Of a stretch of 64,000 nt of DNA, positions 55,201 to 64,000 are shown piece after piece; position 1 is the stretch's first letter, and every line of letters begins with the position of its first letter. Origin of the DNA: Stercorarius parasiticus (taxonomy: Eukaryota; Chordata; Aves; Charadriiformes; Stercorariidae). Made by a program: the position numbers and the translations under genes. Under the pieces are notes generated by a model. The model searched no databases. It was not told where the DNA came from and saw only the letters and a list, made by a program, of their open reading frames with translations. Location of the stretch: NCBI GenBank assembly GCA_013396915.1, contig VWZL01000826.1, positions 107,001-171,000 on the forward strand, written 5' to 3'.

Positions 55201-55235
55201 CGGCACGGCACGGCACGGCTCGGCTCGGCTCGGTT
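55201..55235. repeat. GC-rich pentamer repeat, (CGGCA)3(CGGCT)3CGGTT
   Basis: Seven consecutive pentamers differing only at their last two positions, starting 57 bases right of the gap. A longer version of such a repeat inside the gap would explain why it was not assembled. It lies about 180 bases upstream of the proposed start codon. Confidence 0.9.
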
Positions 55236-55416
55236 GGCGGCGGAGTCGCGGCTCCGACTGTGCTTCACACAAAGGGGCCGGCGAGGGAAGAGCCATTTGC
55301 GGCCGCCGGGGACGGGGCTGGGAGTGGCGGAGAGGGGGCGCTGCCGCGCCCGCCATCCCGCCGCCGTCCCCGCCCTCTCCCACCCATCTTCCCCGCCCGG
55401 CCCCCCGCTGGTTACT

Positions 55417-55474
55417 ATGGCACCCTTCCGCGGCCTGCCGCCCCGGCGGCCTGGGCCCCGATCGGGAGCCGGAG
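55417..55474 (+). CDS. First coding exon of an unidentified CpG-island gene (start codon to splice donor)
   Basis: The reading begins at an ATG in a good context (A at -3, G at +4) inside a CpG island and runs 58 nt to a donor GAG|GTAAGC. It encodes 19 residues, MAPFRGLPPRRPGPRSGAG, leaving one nucleotide (G) for the next exon. The peptide is rich in Arg, Pro and Gly, as is common for the N-terminus of a protein translated from a CpG-island first exon. Arg-rich and acid-poor composition could also suit a mitochondrial presequence, but no cleavage signature is visible. The frame stays open upstream as far as the assembly gap, so translation could begin earlier, in the missing 991 bases. The exon was chosen because its phase matches the next three candidate exons. 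I do not recognise the protein. A noncoding first exon with a downstream start remains possible. Confidence 0.55.
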
Positions 55475-58418
55475 GTAAGCGTGGCAGCGGCGGTTGGGGA
55501 CCGAGGGGTTCGGCCCGGGATGGGTCGGCCAGAGGCTGCCAGTGCGGCCGCGGGCAGGTCCCTTGAGGTGCCTCTGTGAGAGCAGCGCCCCGGCCCAGCT
55601 CCACAGCCCCCGGCCCAGCTCCACAACCATTTTGCAAAGGCCGGGCCCGTGCCCCGGCTGCCCTGTCAGTCCTGTGAGGTTGGCCTGGGTCGAGCTGCAA
55701 GCCGAGCCCAGCATGTTGGATGAACCCTTCGTCTTTCTGTCCCAGCAGAGTGGAAGCCGTCTCCCAGAGCTTGCAGTGTCAGAAATAAGCTTCAATCCAT
55801 GTGCCCGCCTCAGAAACCAGGAAGCAAGTGAAAAGTAAAGAGAACCACCCATGAAATACCTCATCAGCTGGGGTCTGCCTCATTAGCTCATGGCACTTCG
55901 GCCTGGCTGTGCTGTGGGCAGCACCGACACCAGGCATGACCTTCCTTACAGCAAGATGGAGGAGGGAAACGTGAGGAGATGGGCAAACTGAGAGGATGGG
56001 AGGAAGGAAGGGGTAGAGAACGGGGTAGGGAAAACGAAGAGGAGCTCAATTAGCTGCAAACCAGGGTGCTGACAAAGGAAAGCTGGGAATCCAGTGGGAA
56101 GCGAGAGAGGGATTGATGAGCAAAACAAGGTTTAACAGGAAAAAACAATGAAAAAAAGGGTGACTTCAAGACACTGTGAGCAATCCCACTGGGTTTCCTG
56201 CTGAATCTCTGGTAGTATTAATCAGGACAGAAAGGATGGAAGAGAAAGGATACAGGAAGGGCACTGTACTGAGCCTGGATAATGCCCTACAGAGGAACTG
56301 TATTATGAAAAGAAAGGAATGCCTTTCCCTCTTTAAATAAAAAACAAATTAGTGAGTGCCACACAAATAAGCTGAGATTATGGCAGTTAACAGGAATGGT
56401 TACATTTATCAAAAACTCATTAACATTTCCATCACAAAACAGTTGGAGTCTGAAGAACTTTTAAGAAGATTTGTAATGCACACTGTCATACGAAACTGTC
56501 TTCTCGTCACTGAAAAAAGAAAATCCTGAGTAAAGATTTCAAGGGGCAAATCAGTATTGAGGGGCAGCAAGTATCACAAATTTCAGGTGAAGAAATCACT
56601 GTTTGTGTGAGGATCTATAATGTGTACCTCAGGTATTTTGATACTATAAAAAGTCCTTCAAGATAGTGTTAAGTCATGACTTTCCTCCATGTCTAACAAC
56701 CTGCTTTCAGTAAAGCTTAATTATCTGGAAAATATACATAAGTAATGTAATGTAAGTAATGTAAACAAAACTCTAGAGAAAACAGGTTTGAAGCAATAAT
56801 CCTTTTTTGGGATTATTTGATCAAAAATATCTCTGAAGATTCTTGGTTGTCAGTTCAACACAATTTAAGTCTGATGGCAATAAATGTTTTCCTTAAACAT
56901 GCAATTACAAAAGGATCTCAGTTGCTTTCTTTTTAATAATGTTTGAAATCCTTATGGCCTTGGAGAAAAGCTTGAAAACATGACCCAGAAAAAGCTCCAG
57001 AAAGCAAAGGAAAAGACATTAACATATTTAAAAAAAAAAATCTCTCATGATTTTTTGGCGTCTGACTCATTATTTTGCATGTTTGGGATTAGACATTTTG
57101 AAAGTTAAAAAATCCCAAAAAAGACTTTCCTTTGCAAGAAATGTACTTGACGCTTGACAGATATATCACTGCTGCAAATGGCTGATATGTGGACCGTGAT
57201 TTGACAAAGTGAACAGGAGACAGATTGCAAGCTCTGTATTGAAAAGCTGCTGTTGAGACACTTGTTATTCTTGGACCATGGATTAGTTTTCAGCCTGTTG
57301 TGGAGAAAGGTGGTAGAGATATACCAATTCTAGAAGAGTTGATCTAGGCCACCGGCATATGCAGGTGCATAGAGGTGTATGCAGGTGCAGCGATGCTCAT
57401 GCAGAGCCGGAGATGTCAGTACCAGAATGACTAGAACATCCGATGATAAAATAAATAGAGATTTGGCTTTATATTTACATGAAATATGACTGACTATTGC
57501 CTTAAGAAAGGTTCAAGTTCCTAGGAGTCTGTACGAGTTTACAACTGTACCATTTGCTTTGCACAGCACTTCAAGTTATTTTCAGTACTTAATGATGCAG
57601 GCCCTGAGAGGTTATAAAATTTTTGCTGCTACTTACAGAGATGATTTAATCATCGAGATGGTAAAAACACCTGAGATTTGTGTCAGTTATCTGTACAGTT
57701 TATAAAAATTAAAAAGCTATATGTATTAATCCGTTAAATGTTCTTTTGTTTTGTAGAGGACATTTTCTCTGGGGTTTTCGGGATAATGCATTTGTGGAGA
57801 ATGGAACTGCAATACTGTTGCAGGTTTTGCCTCCATGGACTGAGAAAACAAGGCCCTTTCCAGGACAACTCAATGTTAAATCAAACTTGGCTACTTCAGC
57901 TCATGCAAGTGCATTTTCTAGAAAAAAAGTGGCAACAGACTAAAGAGTATGAATCAGTTTTTAGAGGCTTAAAAGGAAGGAACATTTGTTCAGAAGGACA
58001 CTGAGTTTTTAAAGCCATCAACATTCAAGTGAATGTCTCCAAAATAGTCTTGAAAGAGGTTCCCATACCAGCCCATGAGGAGAGTGTCATTGCTTTTCTC
58101 ATATAAATAGGAACAAATGCCTTGAGAAACATGATCTATATCTGCTGATACTAAAAAAGTCGTTATTCTTTTAAATGCAGTCTGCTGGAGTGAGACTACG
58201 TAGTATGAATATTCTCCATGCAATGGAGAACTCATGCGGCATTCCTGACCAAACAGCATTGTGGATGCAAGAAGTTTATACAGCAGACTGGAGACCGAAG
58301 GAGGTCATCAGATAGACAAACCATAAATGGATCAGCAACTCCTTTGATCTGAAAATAGCTGGAGGTAGAGCCATAGGGGTAGGGGGTGGGGGAAAGTATC
58401 AGACACCCTTGCCCTCAG
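55475..58418 (+). other. Intron 1 of the unidentified gene (inferred)
   Basis: About 2.9 kb between the donor GTAAGC and the acceptor ending CCCTCAG. The first 190 bases are still CpG-island sequence, then base composition falls to the AT-rich background. A run of G-tracts lies about 25 bases upstream of the 3' splice site. One internal interval, 57757-57823, also has an acceptor and the right incoming phase, but it ends in phase 2, so it cannot be spliced in frame before 58419. Nothing else coding was seen. Confidence 0.45.
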
Positions 58419-58554
58419 TTTGGGCTGTGACTCCTAGAGCTATTGTTGGAGGCAGAGTACTGGCAGAGCAGACCCTCGGTCTGAACCAGTCCAGCTATTC
58501 ACATCTTCTCTTGGAGGCTCTGGAACGATCAGGCCATCAGAATGAAAGAAACAA
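58419..58554 (+). CDS. Second coding exon of the unidentified gene
   Basis: The interval of 136 nt is bounded by an acceptor (ACACCCTTGCCCTCAG) and a near-consensus donor (ACAA|GTAAGTATG). With the single G carried from the previous exon it reads V-W-A-V-T-P-R-A-I-V-G-G-R, then VLAEQTLGLNQSSYSHLLLE, ALERSGHQNERN, and leaves two nucleotides (AA). The part from about VLAEQ to LERSG looks able to form amphipathic helices, and the end is polar and charged. No catalytic motif, signal peptide or membrane segment is visible. The pyrimidine tract is short because G-runs sit just upstream, so the acceptor is only moderate. The exon is supported mainly by the open frame across 44 codons, the strong donor and phase agreement on both sides. 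I do not recognise the family. Confidence 0.55.
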
Positions 58555-58699
58555 GTAAGTATGTCTGAGATGACAGGTCATTTTCTTGTCTACCCTGATG
58601 TCTCACCCAGCCAGCTGCTCCATCTCGTATATTGGGGGCCATCAATAGGCATAAAACATGTTCTCAGCCAAAGAGCAGTAAAAGTATCTTAGTTAAAAA

Positions 58700-58725
58700 A
58701 AGAATCTAGCCCAAGAATCTAGCCC
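58700..58725. repeat. Tandem 13-mer, two copies
   Basis: AAGAATCTAGCCC repeated head to tail inside intron 2. Confidence 0.95.
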
Positions 58726-61200
58726 AACATCTTTTTGTTTTAATCTCACACATCTATACCCACTTTTATTTGGGATCTCCGGGCAACGATCTCTCATCAT
58801 CTATTATAAAGAGAAGATTTCTTGATTTTCCGAGGAAGAAGGAAATGTGAGACTGTGATGATGACTTCTTATTATACATAGGTGCCACAAGACCCTTTTC
58901 ATGAGGTTGGCTCTTTAAATGCATGTTTTCTCCTACATATCTAAAAACAACTGGATTGGAAAATCATTTTGCTTCTTGTTTTGTGTGCTGTACTTTGGGA
59001 GCCAGGGGGCCAGCTAAGCTAAAAGGGGAGCCATGAGATTTTGCTGAGAAAATCCTTCCTACTGAAATTTTTGCCTTACTGACGCACAGTACTATTTACC
59101 TTTCAGAACAAAGCTTAGTGCTCATCAGTTTCTAGAGAGTAGTTAATTAAATAATAATAGGATGAAGGGTCTGTCCCTTTTGTGTGGATGTCCTGTTTCA
59201 TGTCCTTAAACTGGCTATGACACTTGGATCTGCAAAGATGCAAAAGATAATGATATTAAGATTACAGAATATTTAAACCAAAGTAATTAATCTGGCCTTT
59301 TCATCAGAATGAACTCAAATCCTTTAAGAAATTGATTCATTTTAAGTGGTGTTGACATTCTGGGTGTGCACTCATAAGTGAGCATAAATCGGTGTATTTA
59401 AACAGGCATATTTGCAATATGGTATCAACGCTTAATAGTGGTGATATATGTTTCGGAGTATTTAAACAGTTTGTAATGCTACTGAATAGCGTGTCAAATC
59501 AAGTGTTGTCAAACATGTAATGAAACAGGCAGCTATTTTATTATTTTAGCCACTGCTCCTGTCTTGTTTAATTTGTTTGTGGTGAAAATGACCAGCCCAA
59601 AATTATCACACTTGCATGGAAATAAATTGTTCTCATCTCTGTAAGGAAGTAAATAGTTAAGGAACTTAACTATTCTACACTTCTAAATGGTAAGGAAAGC
59701 CCCTGACTTCCCTTTGTTACAAAGCAAAGAGAAAACCTGAGTATTGCCGTATCTTCTCATTCCAAACAAATGATACACAGCCAATTTAACAGAGAAGGAA
59801 TAGACACATGGGCTGAACCTGAGCTGCGTTTTGCATCTCGCAGAAGGTTCTTACACGCTCATCTGCCATTGCCTACAGTAGGCATTAAGCACGCAACATG
59901 TCACAGAATCAAGATCTTAAATAACCATGAGAGAAATATAAAAATGTAAAATTCACCTTGCGTATTTGCAGCTTCGATCCATTCCCATATGCTTCAAAGA
60001 CACTGCCAGCTGGTTCAATTCAAGTTACCAAATTTAATGTGGCCTCGCAGACATACAAAAGGCAGGCCAATCTTAAAAGAAAACATTTCACTGGGCCTTA
60101 GAATCAAATTATTTCTCATGGTCAGAGAAACAAAGGGAAACACAAAGTTCCTTTTTCCTCTTCCTATATTTCCTATCTTATCAAGTGATTTTATGTGAGA
60201 TACACTGTCCACATGGTATGCAGGAAGGCTCAAAAATACATCACAGTATGGTATATGCTAGTGCTCAATTGCAAGATATACCCAAGTGTTAAGGTTGCCA
60301 ATTTTCCACTCTTCCACTTACCTTGTTAAATCAATCATGAAACATCTAAAAGTATAAGGGATCAGGAATTTTTGGTTTCATGCTATTTTTTCCTGAAGTG
60401 TACTGGGGGACTGTATCGGGGTTTCAGAAACTTTTTTTTTTTGGAAGGAAAATTGTTTTTTCATCTATTTATTTTGCAAATAAAAAAACCTGTCTGAAGG
60501 TATTTTGATTTTTCCTCCAAAAAGTGAGGATCCATAAAAGTTACATAAATGTTATCTGGGGATTGCATCATATACAGATGTCCTGAGAACAGATCTGTAC
60601 AAATGTTTGATACTTTGAAAAATACCCATCTATATTTACAGATATTTTACAAACATACATATTATCAGCTGAATGTGTCAGCTGAATAGTCAGGAAAAAG
60701 GAAAGACAGAACAGAGGACTGGTCACAAGCAGAGACAGCTGACAACGTGAGAACTAGTCTGTATCACCAGTTTTTCCATAGCATTGAAAAGAGAATTCTC
60801 ATTTGCTAAGACAGATGCGAAGCAGATGATTAATCAGTTTTCAGTTCAGAACAATGATGTCGTAATTCTCCTTTTTGATAAAACTCCCGAATCGAGCTGA
60901 ATTTCTCTGCATGAGCTCTCCTGGCATGAGGCGATCTTTACAGGCTTACTTAAAACCTCTTTTTTTCAGTGCTCTGCTGTCTCATCTGGCTCAGATGTCT
61001 TTTACTAGAGAACAGTTTTCATTGTCCTTTATATTCACAAGATCTCTGTGAAGCAATACCTTGGATGTTTCTTAAAGCTCCAAGCAAGGTAGGTCTTTCA
61101 ACAGGAGACTCCCACCCCATTATGTAAAAAAAGTAATCTATATACCTTCTTTTATGTGCTTTTAATTAGCACTTCAAGCCCAGAATTATAGATGCTAATA

Positions 61201-61214
61201 GAGAGAGAGAGAGA
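61201..61214. repeat. (GA)7 microsatellite
   Basis: Seven GA units inside intron 2 of the proposed gene. Confidence 0.95.
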
Positions 61215-62430
61215 TCCAAACTGTGTTCTCTCCGAGTACATATAAATATAGCAGAGTTCACACAGTAAAAATTTATTTTTAGGGCTAGAAGGTATTACAG
61301 CTTATCTTTTTTTTGCCATTTTATTTTTTAACTAGAGAAAGTAGAAAGCAAGACGGCTTGTTTGAATTTAATCTACTTCCCTAGGGACTTATGGTTACCA
61401 TCAGAAAAGTACCACACAAGGGGGCACAGTTGGCATTTGAAGTGCAGAGGGTCGGGACTGAGGCATAGTAAAACTATGTCGGGAGTTTCCATTAGAGCTT
61501 CCTGTTGTAGCAAATAAATCCAGTCCCATTCACACCTGATAGGCTGATACAGATACATCATCCACATGTCATTCACCATCAGTTTTTAAGGGGGGTGATA
61601 AATTGTCGGACTGCTGGCTTGAGGACAAAATTTCTTCTTTGCTGAGATTTCAGCATTTTCCTGCTGGATCTCCAGGTCTTTCAGACCACCTTTCTTCTAA
61701 CTACATGGTTCTTTTCTCAATGGAGCTGTCACCCTCAAATCTAATAAAAACTCTCTGTCATCCTTTTCTGGGCTTTCTAGTTTGACAGTTTCGTGTCATA
61801 GCTTTGTTCCACAATAAAAATAAAAAATCTCTAGGTGTTAAAGAAGTCCTTGGAAAACTATAAGTGATAGAGTCAGCATTTACAGAACATATCACAACAG
61901 GTCTGACTGACCTTGGCAGCAATCGGAGATCACCATTTCTCATGGATGAGCTATTCCTGAATGTCTGTCTTTTATGCTGTATAAGGCAGAAATACCTTTT
62001 CTGGATCAAGGCTACTACTTTCTGCTTCTCTTATTCTTTAACAGTCATTGTCTATTATAAGGACATGCTTAATATTATCGAGTTAAGGAATATCTTCATT
62101 TCTATTAATTCCTGAAATCCTGTGTCATCTTCTATGATATCTTAAGATAAAAATACACAGTTGTTATTTTAAAGTCTTATACCATTTTTTTGAGCATTAT
62201 TTGTTTGAGGATTCTGTATGTTTTAATTTTTACCACAGTCAAACTGCAAAGATTAATGTATGCGGATGTCCTCCAAATCATCTGCCTTTACTCTGGCTAT
62301 CAGAGTGTAATCAACACTGTTTTCTTACTGGAACGTCCCTTGTTCTGGTTTTTTTTTTAGCAGTTTACAGGAGTACCAGTTGAAGGGAATGAATAGTCAG
62401 TATTGATTGTTCATCTTTAAAAACAGACAG

Positions 62431-62460
62431 TGTACTTACACAGTAGCATGTGTAAGTACA
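62431..62460. repeat. Perfect inverted repeat, 12-bp stem with 6-base loop
   Basis: TGTACTTACACA, then GTAGCA, then TGTGTAAGTACA, inside intron 2 of the proposed gene. The right arm contains a GTAAGT donor-like motif, and the left arm its complement. Confidence 0.95.
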
Positions 62461-63586
62461 GCCGAGTTGAACATCCATGTTAATCAGATGCTATGAAGCA
62501 TGAGGAGGGGAAGCCCCAAGCCACATTTGAAATGATCAAGTTTCTATTTGTTGAATGCATGTAGATTTATAAGAGCTGCATGGAGACAGATACCTTACTG
62601 CATAACGCGCTGGCAGTAATTAAGTAAAAACAAAGAACAACTAGAAATAGAAGACAATAAGGAGAATTGTTCACAGTTGTAGAATGTAGAAAAAAATACC
62701 CATCCTCCTAAGATACCCTTCCCCCTCCCTGCAGTGGAATTTCCCTGCTTTGAAGTTATCTTGAGAAGACACAATTTGCAATTTGCCCAAGAGGTTAGCA
62801 GGCCCAAACTACTGTACCGCAGGGTAGGAGGTGGTTTCAAAGCTGGGAGTCCCTCCGATAGAATGGTCTGCATCTTTCTTTCTTTTGAATAAAGTGTGAC
62901 CTCCACTGGTCGCTGCTGTATTCGGGAAAAGGGGAAAAAGTCCATCATGGAAGAAGGTCCCATACCACTTTGTGGGACAAAATCTTAGTTCATTGTCAAC
63001 TCCAACGTTTCTTTTTCGTTCACTGGAGAAATATGTAATGAGTATATACATATGTATAAGTAGAACTTTAACGGGGTGGGGAGAGAGCTGAAGCATGTGC
63101 TTACACTTGCTGAGTCGTGCATGTCCTATATCTGCCTGTCTGTCTGTCATTAACATGGGATTTGTCAGTTATGTAATAACAATAAAAATAGCTAGTTGGA
63201 GAGACTAACAATTACATATTTTTGGTTTATTTTTCTCACTTTTAAGTTTCTATAAGCATTAAAAAATGAAATTATAAAAAACCCAGGGCTGAATTTAACC
63301 TGGGCCCACAGAGAGGATGCAAACTGAAAGAACCTTAAAGTAGAACGTACCTTTAAGAGGTTTAAGGAATCTGAGCACAAGCCATTTGTGCTACAATGCC
63401 TAGCCACACTGAGGAGAGTAAAGGGTAGGGAGACACAATATTTCTGAATTTCCATGTCTTTGTGAGTTTAAGTCAGACCCTTAACCTTATTTGAATATAG
63501 TATTTTTGTAGTTTAATATATTTCATACAGAATGTATAAAGAAGATTTAATAACTGTCTCTTAGCTGTGGTTTATCTCTACCTCAG

Positions 63587-63634
63587 AGAAAGCCAAAATG
63601 AGTTTCTAGTGAAATGTCTGAAAGAGCATACACG
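63587..63634 (+). CDS. Third coding exon of the unidentified gene
   Basis: A 48-nt exon with a strong acceptor (GTTTATCTCTACCTCAG, preceded by a pyrimidine-rich stretch) and a strong donor (ACACG|GTAAGTC). With the two A bases from the previous exon it reads K-E-S-Q-N-E-F-L-V-K-C-L-K-E-H-T and leaves two nucleotides (CG). One of the other two frames hits a stop early, and this frame is the one that the upstream exon demands. The residues look like a charged amphipathic helix that continues the polar end of exon 2. The small size and tight splice sites on both sides make this one of the better exon calls in the window. Function is unknown. Confidence 0.55.
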
Positions 63635-63983
63635 GTAAGTCTTCTATCAAATTATTTCCAGTCTTGCTGATTTGTAAAAGATCTTTCAGAAAGATTCTGT
63701 CTTTCTGTGTAGAATGTTAAAGTTTGATTCTGTGCCCAAAATTTATAAAAGGAACTACAAATAACCAGTGAAAGTCTAGCTTGCCATCTCCTGCTTTTTA
63801 AAATGCCTGAGACTGCTTGCTATCATGTGGAATTTGCACTAGTGTTTAACCCAAGTTTTTCCCTCACAAAAGAAAATGATATTCTGGTGTATTACATATT
63901 TCTGACTGAAATAGTAATTAAATATCTTGGAAGAAACTAATCAAATTCCCAGGCTTCTGTGCCTTTTTGTTTTTCTCTTTCAG
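63635..63983 (+). other. Intron 3 of the unidentified gene (inferred)
   Basis: A short intron of 349 bases, starting GTAAGTC and ending in a T-rich tract, TTTTTGTTTTTCTCTTTCAG. Nothing else is visible inside it. Short introns between small exons are usual in avian genes. Confidence 0.5.
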
Positions 63984-64000
63984 ATGTGCGTCACAGATAG
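63984..64000 (+). CDS. Start of the fourth coding exon, cut by the window edge
   Basis: The last 17 bases follow an excellent acceptor (TTTTTCTCTTTCAG). Joined to the CG left by exon 3 they read R-C-A-S-Q-I with one base over. In this phase the visible part has no stop, whereas joining exon 1 directly to this exon would give a stop at the last codon, which supports the inclusion of exons 2 and 3. Alternatively the exon begins with its own ATG (M-C-V-T-D), which would fit a gene with noncoding upstream exons. The rest of the protein lies to the right of the window. Confidence 0.5.

Larger units (their letters stand above)
53020..55660. promoter_or_regulatory. CpG island promoter region, interrupted by an assembly gap
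   Basis: CG dinucleotides and G+C content rise sharply at about 53020-53420, fall partly at 53450-53950, rise again at 53990-54153, and stay high from the far side of the gap to about 55660. The surroundings are AT-rich and CG-poor. This is the only CpG island in the window and contains the first coding exon of the rightward gene. No TATA box at a sensible distance from the ATG was seen, as is usual for CpG-island promoters. Transcription start sites cannot be placed because the stretch upstream of the ATG runs into the gap after about 270 bases. The island is wide enough to serve a divergent leftward transcript as well, but that is inference. Confidence 0.85.
58555..63586 (+). other. Intron 2 of the unidentified gene (inferred)
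   Basis: About 5.0 kb of AT-rich sequence. It holds a 13-base tandem duplication at 58700-58725, a (GA)7 run at 61201-61214 and a perfect 12-bp hairpin at 62431-62460. Short open frames here, such as 62595-62963 on the minus strand, lack good splice signals and look like chance. A further exon inside this interval cannot be excluded, but it would have to be a multiple of three bases long to keep the frame of the neighbours. Confidence 0.4.

Noticed and set aside
53791..55700. Very long open frames (up to 611 codons) spanning the gap on both strands
   Set aside because: The gap contributes about 330 undetermined codons to each. The real flanks are G+C-rich and stop-poor by composition, so these are artefacts.

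Overview
The window looks like a stretch of vertebrate nuclear genome, most likely avian or another sauropsid. It is AT-rich, has few repeats, and holds no compact genes or operons. Two fragments resemble CR1 non-LTR retrotransposons: a 5'-truncated copy at 48.71-48.77 kb next to a pentamer tail, and a much older piece near 19.7-20.6 kb. There is one strong CpG island with an assembly gap (54154-55144). I found no rRNA, tRNA, CRISPR array or intact mobile element.

Layout. From 1 to about 53.0 kb the sequence is noncoding in character. It is either intergenic or the introns of a gene whose exons I cannot prove. It contains microsatellites, small tandem duplications, several perfect hairpins, the CR1 remnants, a pyrimidine-rich tract at 21.6-22.3 kb and scattered exon-like candidates. 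From about 53.02 to 55.66 kb lies the CpG island, interrupted by 991 N. From 55.4 kb to the right edge I reconstruct the 5' part of a plus-strand multi-exon gene. It has a coding first exon at 55417-55474, exons at 58419-58554 and 63587-63634, and a fourth exon that starts at 63984 and is cut by the window end. The four pieces share one reading frame: phases 1, 2 and 2 at the three junctions. The donors are good, the third and fourth acceptors are strong, and the gene starts inside the CpG island. I do not recognise the protein and give no symbol.

The promoter region is only partly visible because of the gap. Any second, leftward transcript from the island is unproven; one exon-like interval on the minus strand (52849-53006) would fit. 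A second tentative signal is a pair of plus-strand exon candidates (33190-33249 and 51336-51481) that join in frame through a GC-AG donor and end in a stop. I saw no convincing sign of a new molecular system. The points worth checking are the unidentified CpG-island gene, the sequence hidden in the gap, the exon candidates and the hairpins.
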